Below are positions 52,348-61,678 of a stretch of 64,000 bases of DNA, in pieces; the stretch's first letter is position 1; every line of letters starts with the position of its first letter. The stretch lies in assembly GCF_004364245.1 (NCBI RefSeq), contig NZ_SOAV01000011.1, positions 1 through 64,000 of the forward strand, written 5' to 3'. Source of the DNA: Streptomyces sp. BK208. GTDB taxonomy: Bacteria; Actinomycetota; Actinomycetes; Streptomycetales; Streptomycetaceae. The position numbers were made by a program, and so were the translations under genes. Below the pieces are notes generated by a model, which worked only from the letters and a program-made list of their open reading frames with translations, did no database searches and was not told the origin of the DNA.

Positions 52348-55218
52348 TTATTCGTCGTCATCCCCGTCATCGAGGTCGAAGTCGAAGGCCAGCTGGCCCG
52401 ACAGAGCGTCGTCCGGCGCGGCCGCTGCCTGGGGCTCCGTCGGGTCCAGAGCCTCCTCGATCTCGTGAGGCAGAGCGTAATCGTCCGCGAGTCGCGCGAG
52501 ATGGAGGATCAAGGGCAGAGCCAACCCCTCGCGACCAGCACGGTAGTCCTCGCTGAAACGCTGCTGGTGGACGAATGCGGCCCATGCCTCCGCATCGTCA
52601 CCGGGCTGAAGGCACGCAACGGTCAGTTCGAGGAGGTCCGGATTCCAGGCGTTCGCCGTCGGCCGGTAGGCGTTGTTGCCCGAGGCGTTGGTGTGCGGAG
52701 TGAGTTTGGCGTCGTCGTTGGTGAGATTTGGCTGCGAGCCGGACTTGCCGGTCGTGCTGTAGAAGACGCGGTCCGAGTCACCCCGCACTCCGGGCCGCCA
52801 CAGCCCCATCGCGATGCCCCCACGCTGCTGGCCCTCCAACTTGGGAGAGCGTTCCTCCGCCTCGGCCCAGCACTGTGCCGTTTCGTCCCGGCTGCCATCG
52901 GCGATCCGAACGATACGAAGCTGCTTGCCGTACAGACCGATCCGCTGAACGGGACCCCCGTCGAGGCCGAGCCTGTCCCGTTCCAGCCCGTCGTTCCTCA
53001 GCCATGGCCAGCGCTTCCGGACGTCCTGGGCGTGGGTCAGAACGAGCGTCGGGGTACTGCGCAGCTGCGCGAGAGTCTTCTTGACGAAGGCCGCCATGAG
53101 GGCCGACTGCTCCGCGCTGTTCTTCTTGCCTTCGACCCTTCCCGTCAAAGACTTGAGGAGTTCGGGGTACGGCACCCATGCGTGCATGTCGGCCGACTTG
53201 CCCAGCACGCATTTCGCGCCCGGTCGGATGAGCACCGCGATCGGCGTGAACTGCTGCTTGCCTGTGGGCCCGTCAAGGCGGCGTTCCACGAGGTGGAAGG
53301 CCACCTGGTTCAGGTTCGCGGGGATGAGCGTGTCACCGAGCGTGTGCTGGGGCACCAGCCGCATACCGGTCTGGCGCAGGCCGTCCGACCAGGCCGCGGC
53401 GGCACGCAGACCAGCATCGGCCAGAGCCTCCTCCGTCTCCGCATCCGGGTCTGGTGGACGGATGAACTGGGTCACCAGGCCTGCGTCCGCGCAGCCGAGG
53501 CGGATCGCGTGCTTGGGGTCGGTCCGTCGCTTGGCGTGGCGGAAGGCATCCTGCCCGTCGAGCTCCACGAAGGCCAGCCGCACTCCGGGTACGGCTTCCC
53601 GCAAGGCGGCCATGGCCCGCGCGACACCGATACGGCGCTCCTCGATGGCCTTGTCGTGCTCCTGCCCCCGGCGCGGCACGCTGTCGCCTCCCAGCGGTGC
53701 GCCGAGAGCGCCCAGGGGCCGCGCGTGCAGCCGGACGGTCAGCTCCTCCGCCTCCCATACCCAGGTATCGGGGCCTTGCGCGTGCCGGTGCCCGGCCAGC
53801 CCCAGCCCCATTTCCGCCGCTGCGATCATCTGATCGCGGATGGCATCGTTCTGGTGGAGCACGACCGCGGTGAGGTCTTCCCCTTCGAGGGCTTCGGCCA
53901 GGCGTGCCCGCAGAACCTGAGCATTGTGGGCCGCGTTCAGCTCACGCTGGTCCAGGATGACCGCGCGCTCTTCGGGATCCTTCTCTTCCATGTTCTTGGG
54001 AATGGACGTCAGCTTCTTGAGCTGCTTCTTGGGCGGCCGCGCGTACGCACTGCGCTCGAGCTTCGGAACGGAGACGAACTCGGGAGCGATCGCCTGCTCC
54101 GCCCACTCGATCAGCCGTCGGCGTTCACTGGGCATCAGTCCGGTGCCGATCGTGTGCCTGCCCATGGCCGCCTGGTGCCCGATCGCGATCCGGATGCCGT
54201 CCCGGCCGTGGATCCAGTGGTCGGCCTCCTTCACCAGCCGGTCCGGGGACGGCAGTGCGTCGAGTGCGCTGATCCCGGCGAGCATTCCTTCTGCTCCGCC
54301 CTGACGCCAGTCCGTGGTGCCGTTCTTCCACTCCAGCATGGCGACGGCGAAACGCTGCGACTGCGGGCCATCGTGGACGAGGGAGTCGTCCGGGAGCAGG
54401 TACGCGGACACGCCCTTGCCGTACGGCATGTAGACCTTGCCGGTGACGAACCGACGTACGCCGGCAGCCACGTGGACGCGCGGGACGGGTGAGAAGGGAA
54501 CGGTGCGCACGGTGATGCGGAGGGTCGCCGCGTAGTAGGCCGGCTTGCCGTCGCCGCCACCACGCCGCCCGGGTTCGTACTCGATCACGTTCGACATCAG
54601 CTCGGCGCCCCCGCTTCCCTGCCCCCTGGCCCCCGTGCGGCCGGCGACCTGTCGGAACGACAGCTGCTGCCCGTGGTGTTCGTACGGTCCCTGGCGCGTG
54701 ATCCTTTCGGCGAGGACGTCGGGAAGCAACCGGTACACGTGGGGCGCGGGCAGAGCGGTTCCTCCGGGCGACACCTTCTGCTCGAGGAGGTCGACCCTGC
54801 CGGGCCGCCAGCTGAGAGCCGCGGTGTCGAGGTCACGAAAGCAGTTCATCAGCAGGGCCGCGGTCTCGGGATCGCCGGCATCGCGCGGGAGGCTCCTGAG
54901 CCAGGTGGCGATGTAGAGGTTCGTCACCGCCATCGGGTACGCGTCCTGGCAGTACAGCCAGGGGTTCTCCGAACCGAACCGTGCCGTGGAGTCGACCGTG
55001 ACGATGTCCGGCGCGGTGGCGCGCATCAGCTGGTTGACAGCCGCTGTGGGTACGCGGCGCCGTCGCTCGGCCTGCCCCTCTGTCATTCCGCCGTGGTAAA
55101 GGCGCAGGAGTGGTTCCTCCCAGTGGGCGGGCAGGGAGAGCGTGTGCATCGGGAAGACGAAGGGTCCCCGTGCCGGGTCGGGCAGGTACGCCGCCGGACG
55201 GTTGTACTGGTAGGCCAT
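52348..55218 (-). CDS. pPIWI-RE family protein (prokaryotic PIWI-like)
   Basis: A 956-aa protein matching the pPIWI-RE family described as a prokaryotic PIWI branch with a DinG-type helicase and an REase partner. The N-terminal 380 residues (X domain) begin AYLPDPARGPFVFPMHTLSL, then comes a MID-like region (about 400-560), and a C-terminal RNase H-like PIWI domain follows. The Arg and Glu that name the family are probably Arg852 (NAYRPTANAWNPD) and Glu864 (LLELTVACL). No full RNase H catalytic acid set is evident, so it likely binds nucleic acid guides or R-loops without cutting. The C-terminus is an acidic tail (FDFDLDDGDDDE). ATG 55218 follows GAGGAG, 84 bases after the helicase gene. Confidence 0.85.
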   Translation of the reverse strand: MAYQYNRPAAYLPDPARGPFVFPMHTLSLPAHWEEPLLRLYHGGMTEGQAERRRRVPTAAVNQLMRATAPDIVTVDSTARFGSENPWLYCQDAYPMAVTNLYIATWLRSLPRDAGDPETAALLMNCFRDLDTAALSWRPGRVDLLEQKVSPGGTALPAPHVYRLLPDVLAERITRQGPYEHHGQQLSFRQVAGRTGARGQGSGGAELMSNVIEYEPGRRGGGDGKPAYYAATLRITVRTVPFSPVPRVHVAAGVRRFVTGKVYMPYGKGVSAYLLPDDSLVHDGPQSQRFAVAMLEWKNGTTDWRQGGAEGMLAGISALDALPSPDRLVKEADHWIHGRDGIRIAIGHQAAMGRHTIGTGLMPSERRRLIEWAEQAIAPEFVSVPKLERSAYARPPKKQLKKLTSIPKNMEEKDPEERAVILDQRELNAAHNAQVLRARLAEALEGEDLTAVVLHQNDAIRDQMIAAAEMGLGLAGHRHAQGPDTWVWEAEELTVRLHARPLGALGAPLGGDSVPRRGQEHDKAIEERRIGVARAMAALREAVPGVRLAFVELDGQDAFRHAKRRTDPKHAIRLGCADAGLVTQFIRPPDPDAETEEALADAGLRAAAAWSDGLRQTGMRLVPQHTLGDTLIPANLNQVAFHLVERRLDGPTGKQQFTPIAVLIRPGAKCVLGKSADMHAWVPYPELLKSLTGRVEGKKNSAEQSALMAAFVKKTLAQLRSTPTLVLTHAQDVRKRWPWLRNDGLERDRLGLDGGPVQRIGLYGKQLRIVRIADGSRDETAQCWAEAEERSPKLEGQQRGGIAMGLWRPGVRGDSDRVFYSTTGKSGSQPNLTNDDAKLTPHTNASGNNAYRPTANAWNPDLLELTVACLQPGDDAEAWAAFVHQQRFSEDYRAGREGLALPLILHLARLADDYALPHEIEEALDPTEPQAAAAPDDALSGQLAFDFDLDDGDDDE

Positions 55219-55302
55219 GGTGTCGGTTCTCCTCGGAGCAAGGCGTTAAGTCTTCGGACGCGACGCGAACACGTCGGGGGTGCGGTGTGGTGACGGATGC
55301 CG

Positions 55303-58300
55303 TCAGCCCATGTCCACCAGGGCGCGGTAGAGCGGTTCGTACAGCTCACGGACCAGGGACTTGTCGATCGGGGCAAGGTGCCGCTCCGCCGTGTTCCCGT
55401 CCTCGAAGAAGGGGGCGAGCACCTCACGCATGCTCGCCAGTAGGCTGGTGTCTGGGGTGTCCGTGTCCTGGAATCCGGCTTCTCTGGGAGAGAAAGCCGC
55501 GTCGACGAAGACCACCCGGGCCGGCACGCCGCCGCGCACCAGACGACCGATGACCTGCCACATGACGACGAGCTGGTCCCAGGTGAACGCCGTCTTCTCC
55601 TCGTCCCGCAGGCTGGACCAGGCCAGCCGCCGGGTGAGGAAGCGGTTCCACTGACGGCGTGCGCGGCTGCGGAACGCCACAGCCGCCTGGTCGGGGGTGG
55701 CGGCGGCGAGCGCGTTCTGCCGGAAGGATCCGTCAGCATCCCGGAGTTGGCGTACGGCCCAGTCGTTGATGGACTGGATGGCGAGCGCGATGTCGTCGGG
55801 CCGAGGGTGTGGGCGTGCCAGGAAGTAGACCGTGCCGATGGCCGCCTTGCCATCGCGCAGGACGATGTTGTGTCCCCGCTCCACAGCGAGCAGCGGCGCG
55901 ACGAGAATGTCGCCGCCGACCGAAGGGAAAGCCTTCACGTCACCGCGGGGCAGCGTCCGTGCGGCGGCGTCCTCCGGCAGCCGGGTCCAGGCGGTGTCGG
56001 AGTCCGCGTCGTCGGACACCAGTCGGGTGACGCGGCCGTTCCACTCGGGGATCTGGTTGAGGTACTCGGCGGCCCGACGTGCCTCGTCGTAGCTGCCGAC
56101 GAGCAACAGGATGCGGCGGCGGTCCGGATCGTCGATCTCCTTCAGCTCGGCGTCCAGCATGCTCTCGGCGTCGGGCAGACTCCGGTCGGGCACCGCGAGC
56201 TGGTGCAGCATGTGCAGGAGGGCCTGGGGCCGTTCTTCGGGGTCGCAGCCGGACAGGCGCAGCGGCTTGGGCCGGTCGTTTCCGGGCCAGTACAAGAACT
56301 CCTTGCGGAACTCGCTGCCCAGGACGGCTTCGACTTCCTCGTCGTGAGGACGCAGAACGGCACCGACGTCGGCGTGCACGTGGTACCTGCTCGACGTGCC
56401 CGCCCAGCTCGTTGCGGACATGAGCAGGACGTGCGGGCCCGGGCGGCCGTCCACGGCGCACAGGTCACCGAGCCGCATGAGCAGTTCGCGGCCCACGCCG
56501 TTGCAGTGGAAGAAGCGGAGTTCACCGCTGCGGTCACCATCGCGCTCACGGTCGTCGTGGCGGAACTGGAAGCCGAGCACGTTACCCATGGGCGACTCGG
56601 GGATGACCGCCTCGTAGTCCTTGGGGGGCCTGCGGGAGAGCACGTTCGAGGCGCTCTCGAGATTGAGGGCGGCCTCGACGCGCGGCCACAGCGTGGTCAT
56701 GAAGTCGAGACGGCTGTGCAGAGCGGAAAGGAGCAGGGTGAACTCGAAGCGCCGGGCCTGGAGGTCGGCGTCCGCGAGCACCGTGCTGTCGTCTCCGACG
56801 ATGTCGGTGAGGGTGTCGCGCAGCCTCTCACGCGTCCGTGCTCCCTGGGGCGCGTGCAGGAGTTCCAGGGCGAGGTGGACGAAGGTGTTCACCAAGGGTG
56901 TCACTTCATCGTCGTCTCCCGTGCTCTGCTGCTCGTGCAGCGGGTCGTCGCGGAACCGGCCGAGGGCACCGTCCAGCGTCCGGGCCGCCGCAGGCGGGCG
57001 TTCGCCCTCCTTCCGCCCCGGGAACCAGCTGTCCAGCAGCAGGTTGTGGAGGGTGAAGGCACTGAAGTAGTCGACGCTGATCCATCGCCTGAGCTTGTCG
57101 TCCTTGACGAGCAGGGCGAAGAGGCGGTCGGTGGCGGCGCTGACCGTGTTGACGGCGTTGGTCCAGTCGTCGACGTCACGGGCGGACAGCTGGAGCCGGC
57201 CATCCCGGGCCATCTGCTGGAACTTGTGGACGGCGACCTCGTCGAACCAGGAGTTCGGGGCCTTGCCCACCAGAGTGCTGGCCGGCGCGAAGGCCGTGTC
57301 GAGCTGCATCTGCACCCGGTCGGCCTCGTCGACGATGATCAGGTCGCTGAGTCGGCACGCGAGTTCGAGGTACCGGAGCTGTTCCTGGTGCTGGTGCAGT
57401 GGGACGGAGCTGTGCACGAGACCGGCCGGGGTGGCGACCCACACCTGTGCGTCGACCAGATCACGAGCCCCGCGGTGGCGCGGACAGCGGTTCCACAACG
57501 GGCACAGTCTCCGCTGCGCCTTCGGGCCTTGTGCGTCACGCTGCGTGCTGTACTCCTCGTCGAGGAGGGGATCGCCGTCCGTGGCCTCCTGCTCGGGGAC
57601 GGTGTACAGCGTGATGCACGGTGCTTCACGGACGCCGAGCGGGCGGCGGGCTTCCAGGCCGCGCAGCACGTCGACGGGGCAGGCGCTGCTGAGGTAGGCG
57701 AAGCCCGCGTGGTCGTGCCCGAGCATGGTGGCGGCGCCGGCCGTGGCAGTGCGGCGGTGCAGCCGGTTGATGTTGCGCTCCCTGGTGGAGTGCCCGAGGA
57801 TCGGCGCCGCCCGCACACCGAGCCGGTCGAACTGCTCCACCACGGCGAGCGTCTCGGCCACATCGCCGACGACGATGGTGACCCGGCGGGGTGTCCGGGT
57901 CACGAGGTGGTAGGTCAGGATGTCCCGGAGGGTGGACTTGCCGGCTCCCACCATCCCCACGAGGTGCAGCAGCCGGTCGATCCTCAGCCGTCCCTCTTCT
58001 GTGAAGCGGCCGAGTTCCGCATCGCGCACGAGCAGTTTCACCCGCCGGAGCCGCCCGGCCCAGCCGTTGCGCGGCCCCTGTGCCGTCGCCTCGACGGCGT
58101 CCATCTCGTCGGCGGCCTTCTCGAGCTCTTCCCAGGTGACGTCGACGGGCTCTCCACGCCCGGCCGGTGGTGCGTCAAGCGCGTGGGCGCGCGGCAGGGT
58201 GTCCGTCAGCAGTTCCTCGTCGAACACCACGGAGTGGGTACGGTCCTGCACCCGGAAGGTGTGCTCTCCCTCCTCGGCGAACGGAATGGACCGCGTCGCG

Positions 58301-58737
58301 AACCGCGGAGCGGTGCTGAGCAATTTTTCGAAGATCTCGAAACGGCGTGCGGCGCGCGACGGCTCACGACGGCGTGGTACGGAGCCGGGTCCGTCGATGT
58401 CGTATCCGCGCAGGTGCTGGGGGACCTTCAGGTAGTCGATCAGCGCCTCCGACCAGGCGTGCCGTCGCCGCATGTCCCACAGATAGTGGCGGGCGCGCAG
58501 AACACGAAGCCGCTGTTCGTCGCTGCGAACGTCTCCGAACACCTCGCTGTACGGGTAACCGCCCAACAGCGGCCAGACATCGGCGGCCGTGCGGGTGGGC
58601 GTCACGTCCTGCAAGAGATACAGGCCCAGTTCGACGTCGAGAAGGTCGCCGGGGCGGAAGCTGCCGAGGTTCGCCGGCCACACCTCGGTGAGCTGCTGCG
58701 GCGAGCAGCGCCGGTGCCATCCCCTACGGTCACGCAC
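55303..58737 (-). CDS. DinG/XPD-type helicase of the pPIWI-RE island
   Basis: A 1144-aa superfamily 2 helicase. An N-terminal region of about 150 residues (Z domain of pPIWI-RE islands) contains WPLLGGYPYSEVFGD. Walker A is VGMVGAGKST (Lys267), Walker B is LIIVDEADRV (Asp470-Glu471). Between them lie four Cys in CPVDVLRGLE, APCITLYTV and CPLWNRCPRH, the position and number of the XPD/DinG Fe-S cluster. The second RecA domain has ILLLVGSYDEARRAAEYLNQ and a VMWQVIGRLVRGGVPARVVF motif VI. GTG 58737, six bases after a perfect AAGGAGG, overlaps the upstream stop by 8 bases; the open frame to 58932 is antiphase coding. Confidence 0.9.
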   Translation of the reverse strand: MRDRRGWHRRCSPQQLTEVWPANLGSFRPGDLLDVELGLYLLQDVTPTRTAADVWPLLGGYPYSEVFGDVRSDEQRLRVLRARHYLWDMRRRHAWSEALIDYLKVPQHLRGYDIDGPGSVPRRREPSRAARRFEIFEKLLSTAPRFATRSIPFAEEGEHTFRVQDRTHSVVFDEELLTDTLPRAHALDAPPAGRGEPVDVTWEELEKAADEMDAVEATAQGPRNGWAGRLRRVKLLVRDAELGRFTEEGRLRIDRLLHLVGMVGAGKSTLRDILTYHLVTRTPRRVTIVVGDVAETLAVVEQFDRLGVRAAPILGHSTRERNINRLHRRTATAGAATMLGHDHAGFAYLSSACPVDVLRGLEARRPLGVREAPCITLYTVPEQEATDGDPLLDEEYSTQRDAQGPKAQRRLCPLWNRCPRHRGARDLVDAQVWVATPAGLVHSSVPLHQHQEQLRYLELACRLSDLIIVDEADRVQMQLDTAFAPASTLVGKAPNSWFDEVAVHKFQQMARDGRLQLSARDVDDWTNAVNTVSAATDRLFALLVKDDKLRRWISVDYFSAFTLHNLLLDSWFPGRKEGERPPAAARTLDGALGRFRDDPLHEQQSTGDDDEVTPLVNTFVHLALELLHAPQGARTRERLRDTLTDIVGDDSTVLADADLQARRFEFTLLLSALHSRLDFMTTLWPRVEAALNLESASNVLSRRPPKDYEAVIPESPMGNVLGFQFRHDDRERDGDRSGELRFFHCNGVGRELLMRLGDLCAVDGRPGPHVLLMSATSWAGTSSRYHVHADVGAVLRPHDEEVEAVLGSEFRKEFLYWPGNDRPKPLRLSGCDPEERPQALLHMLHQLAVPDRSLPDAESMLDAELKEIDDPDRRRILLLVGSYDEARRAAEYLNQIPEWNGRVTRLVSDDADSDTAWTRLPEDAAARTLPRGDVKAFPSVGGDILVAPLLAVERGHNIVLRDGKAAIGTVYFLARPHPRPDDIALAIQSINDWAVRQLRDADGSFRQNALAAATPDQAAVAFRSRARRQWNRFLTRRLAWSSLRDEEKTAFTWDQLVVMWQVIGRLVRGGVPARVVFVDAAFSPREAGFQDTDTPDTSLLASMREVLAPFFEDGNTAERHLAPIDKSLVRELYEPLYRALVDMG

Positions 58738-59905
58738 GGCGTCCTCCTTCGGTACACGGGTCCCCCGCCTTGTCACGCGGGGTGGAGATCTCATCGGCGA
58801 CCAGCCGCAGGAAGGCCTGGTCGTCCAGCAGGGTGACCCGATCGGCCAGGTCCTCCGGCAGGTTTCCGCGGAACTGCCGCCCATACGCCTCGTTGTCGCG
58901 GAAGCGGTAGCGGGGCACGACGAGGAATGCACGGTCGTACGGCGGCTCGTTCCTGAACGGCGTGAGGGAGCGCGCCAGGAGAACGGGGTTCACCCGGTCC
59001 TTGACGTCCACCGCCCAGTGCCGTCGCTCAGACAGGGGGACGCGCAGGTCGTACGCGTCGTAGTTGGGCCACATCTCGGCGGTGATTCCGAACTTCTTCT
59101 CCAGGGCGGCTTGTAGATCGGTCTCCGCGAGCCCGGGGCTGGTGATGAACATCCGCAGGGGGCGGCTGAGCTGGAAGACCCCGCCTTTGTCGGCACGAAG
59201 CGGCGTGCCTTCGTCCGATGTGCCGTCGCGGCGGCACCGGTCCAGTTCGCAGCGGTGGCTGCCGTGCAGCAGCGGCACCATGAGGCAGCGGCAGCGAGCG
59301 CACTGCCGGTACGTGCCGCGCCTCAGATAGGAGGCGGGCACAGGCTCGTAGCAGCGCTTGATCACGTCGTGCAGCAGCATTCCGCAGTCGGGATCGCCGC
59401 CGAGCTGCGCCAGCTCGGCGCCGGTCAGCACGGGCTTGGAGGTGAGCAGGGCCCGGAACGCGGTGTAGGCCTGCGGGGCCTTGGCCGCACGGCACACGGC
59501 GAGTGCTTCCCGGATGCGTTCGTTCTCGAAGAGCTCGGCCGCCGGGTCGGCCGCGCTCACCTCCCACTCCAGACACAGCTGGTGCGGCAGCCGGGTCTCC
59601 GGATCGACGAGCAGGGCCGCTCCGGGAAAGTTGTTGGGCGGCAGCTCCAACGGCCACTCGATCAGCGGCCGTTCACCAGCCCAGCGGACCATCTGCGGCA
59701 CGCTGCCCGGCGGTTCCTCGCCCCGGCGCAGGCAGTGCAGGACGAGGCGGTTGTACGCGTTCTGCACCTTCGCCGGGTAGACCGGGTTGGGTACGGTCCG
59801 CTGCCGGGACAGGCACGCCAGGGCGCTGGCGATCTGTCGGAGCAACCCCTCGTCCGTGCCGACGGCGTCCTCGGACCGTGCCTCCCTCATGCCGGTCGTG
59901 GTCAC
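58730..59905 (-). CDS. pPIWI-RE island protein with zinc finger and PD-(D/E)xK nuclease domain
   Basis: A 391-aa protein. The first 190 residues fit the Y domain of the pPIWI-RE three-gene island (LLRQIASALACLSRQRTVPN, YPAKVQNAYNRLVLHCLRRG). A four-Cys zinc-finger-like segment follows, QCARCRCL ... HRCELDRC (about 205-230). The C-terminal REase has NYDAYDLRVPLSERRHWAVD and the catalytic D-x-K at Asp300-Val301-Lys302, preceded by an Asp in YDLRV. GTG 59905 overlaps the upstream stop (GTGA) and follows GGGGGAG; ATG 59890 is a second choice without a binding site. It probably supplies the DNA cleavage that the pPIWI-RE protein lacks. Confidence 0.85.
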   Translation of the reverse strand: MTTTGMREARSEDAVGTDEGLLRQIASALACLSRQRTVPNPVYPAKVQNAYNRLVLHCLRRGEEPPGSVPQMVRWAGERPLIEWPLELPPNNFPGAALLVDPETRLPHQLCLEWEVSAADPAAELFENERIREALAVCRAAKAPQAYTAFRALLTSKPVLTGAELAQLGGDPDCGMLLHDVIKRCYEPVPASYLRRGTYRQCARCRCLMVPLLHGSHRCELDRCRRDGTSDEGTPLRADKGGVFQLSRPLRMFITSPGLAETDLQAALEKKFGITAEMWPNYDAYDLRVPLSERRHWAVDVKDRVNPVLLARSLTPFRNEPPYDRAFLVVPRYRFRDNEAYGRQFRGNLPEDLADRVTLLDDQAFLRLVADEISTPRDKAGDPCTEGGRRA

Positions 59906-61542
59906 GACTCCCCCTCTCCCGCGACGGCGCCGTCGGGCGCGGCGCTCGGACACCACCGGGAGACCGGGCAGGACCGGCAATGCGGTCCGGGGCGGGCGTC
60001 CCATGTCTCGTCCCCCCGCCACGGGCCGGCGTACCGCCGCAGCACCGACAGCGCCTTCCGCTGTCGGCCGGGGTCCGTCGGGTCGATCACGTGGGGATCG
60101 GAACCGTCCGGCCGGAGGATCTCCACCTCGACGCGCGAGCCGTCCGGATCGCCGCCCAGCGCACCCTGAGCCAGGAGCGCGACCGCCAAGGCGAGTTGGG
60201 GGTAGGTGTCGAGAAGGTCCTCGTGGTGGCGGCGCCGCTTCCGTGTCGTCTTGAGCTCCCGCCACACCCACGAGCCGTCCTCCTGGTAGAGCAGGTCGGG
60301 TTTGGCGATGACGACGGCCTGCGCCGCGGTGTCGTGGACGACTCGGAGGGCTTCGGGCTCGACCCGCTGGATGAGTGCGGCGTCCTGGAACGGACAGGCG
60401 TCGACGTGGTGGAGCAGCATGTCCCGACCGGTCGCGGCGTCCTCGTCGGAGACCCGCCAGCGTCCCTCTGTCCAGTTCTCGCCCGCCGGGGGCATGTCGC
60501 CGACCGCGCACGGCGGCTGTTCCGGGCGCCGGTGCAGCTTCTCGATCCAGCCGTGCACCGCCTGGCCGAGCCTGGCCGCGCTGCCGTATTCGTCAGACTT
60601 GGGCAGGTGCAGAGAACGGAGGAACCCCTGTGCGGGGCAGGCCGCGTGATAGCGCAGATCGCTGACCGACACCTTCCTCAGCGGTGCCACCCGCGAGGGA
60701 AGGCCGAGGACCCCCGGCCTGCGCGGCACGGCCTCGCAGCCCGTGAACTGCTTGCAGTCCACGCAGGATGAGCCGGGTGCCGGCCTGCCGCCCGCCACGA
60801 CACGCGCCACGTGCGCGTGCCCGTGCTCGGCGTAGTAGGCCTCGGCTTCCTCGGCCGTCCCGTCGAACTGCACGCGCGGCCGTCCGTCGGAGAGCCCGAC
60901 TTCGACGACACACACCCGCTCGGGCCGGGCTGTGGGGCCATACGGCTGGAACGCGCGCGCCCACTTCCGCGGCCAGGCCGCCTGGCGCCCGTGAACGGCC
61001 ACGTACACGGCGATGGCGATCTCGCCGGGCTCGGAGTCCTTGGCCTCGCCGTGCCGCAACCGTCGGTACTCGCGCAGGCGTCCGTCTGCCGACTCGTACC
61101 TGCGCCACCAGGCGTACATCTCCCAGAACTTGCCGTTCTCCCGCTGGGCCACCCAGTACGGACGGACCGGCCGCAGCCGCTGCTCACCATCGTCGGCGCA
61201 CGCTTCTATGTACGTACGGAGGGCGTGCTCGGCATACGTCAGGTGACCGGGGTGCAGGGTGGGGGTGCGGGAGCGCAGCCCTGCAAGGGCCTGGTCGGGT
61301 GTCTCACCGTGGAATTCGACCCGGTCCACGGCGTCCATCACAGGCCCGAGGGTGAACGTCTCGAGCTCCGGCTTCGGAAGACGGAGACGCCGGGCCGGCC
61401 AGAGACCGGGCCGGGCCTTGGCAGCGGCGTGCGAGGGGCAGGTGTGCTCCTCGCTCCCGCCCGTACCGGGCCCCACGCGAACGAGGTCGTCATTCCCGGT
61501 CAGCCAGTGCGGCTTGTGCCATGCCGTCGTGTCGTGACTCAT
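59902..61542 (-). CDS. PD-(D/E)xK nuclease with Fe-S-type Cys cluster (RecB/Cas4/AddB-like), first gene of the pPIWI-RE operon
   Basis: A 546-aa protein. The C-terminal half is a RecB-family nuclease. It shows RLGQAVHGWIEKL (His of the first motif), the catalytic Asp416 in AKPDLLYQ, and E-L-K at Glu429-Lys431 (WRELKTTRK). It also has the QLALAVALL helix. Cysteines in YHAACPAQ before the core and CRSCPVSRWC after it have the Cas4/AddB four-Cys arrangement. The N-terminal 250 residues contain a further CVDCKQFTGC pair and no recognised fold. ATG 61542 follows AAGGGGGAGG. It overlaps the next gene by GTGA, so it is part of the pPIWI-RE operon although it is not one of the three classical members. 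Confidence 0.87.
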   Translation of the reverse strand: MSHDTTAWHKPHWLTGNDDLVRVGPGTGGSEEHTCPSHAAAKARPGLWPARRLRLPKPELETFTLGPVMDAVDRVEFHGETPDQALAGLRSRTPTLHPGHLTYAEHALRTYIEACADDGEQRLRPVRPYWVAQRENGKFWEMYAWWRRYESADGRLREYRRLRHGEAKDSEPGEIAIAVYVAVHGRQAAWPRKWARAFQPYGPTARPERVCVVEVGLSDGRPRVQFDGTAEEAEAYYAEHGHAHVARVVAGGRPAPGSSCVDCKQFTGCEAVPRRPGVLGLPSRVAPLRKVSVSDLRYHAACPAQGFLRSLHLPKSDEYGSAARLGQAVHGWIEKLHRRPEQPPCAVGDMPPAGENWTEGRWRVSDEDAATGRDMLLHHVDACPFQDAALIQRVEPEALRVVHDTAAQAVVIAKPDLLYQEDGSWVWRELKTTRKRRRHHEDLLDTYPQLALAVALLAQGALGGDPDGSRVEVEILRPDGSDPHVIDPTDPGRQRKALSVLRRYAGPWRGDETWDARPGPHCRSCPVSRWCPSAAPDGAVAGEGES

Positions 61543-61625
61543 TGCCTCCCCCTTGTCTCGGAACAGACGGCACCCTTCGGACCAGCCGGGTGCGCCGCCA
61601 CACTCGACCGTAGCAGGTAATCTTG

Positions 61626-61670
61626 GAACTCATTGGAAGTTCTTGGCATAGGTTGGTTGCTGCGCTAAGC
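61626..61670 (+). promoter_or_regulatory. Leaderless promoter with adjacent operator-like dyad
   Basis: TTGGCA (61643-61648) and a TAAGCT-like -10 (about 61666-61671) are spaced about 17 bp apart, which would start transcription at or within a base or two of the ATG at 61679. No ribosome-binding site precedes that ATG, consistent with leaderless translation. Directly before the -35 is the dyad GAACT-CATTGGA-AGTTC (61626-61642), and TTGGAA occurs twice around it. The 136-bp region is shared with the leftward pPIWI-RE operon, so one regulator could control both. Confidence 0.6.
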
Positions 61671-61678
61671 TGCCCCAC

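Noticed and set aside
55747..58836. 1029-aa plus-strand open frame
   Set aside because: It is antisense to the helicase gene, which has intact Walker and Fe-S Cys motifs; the antisense product shows none.
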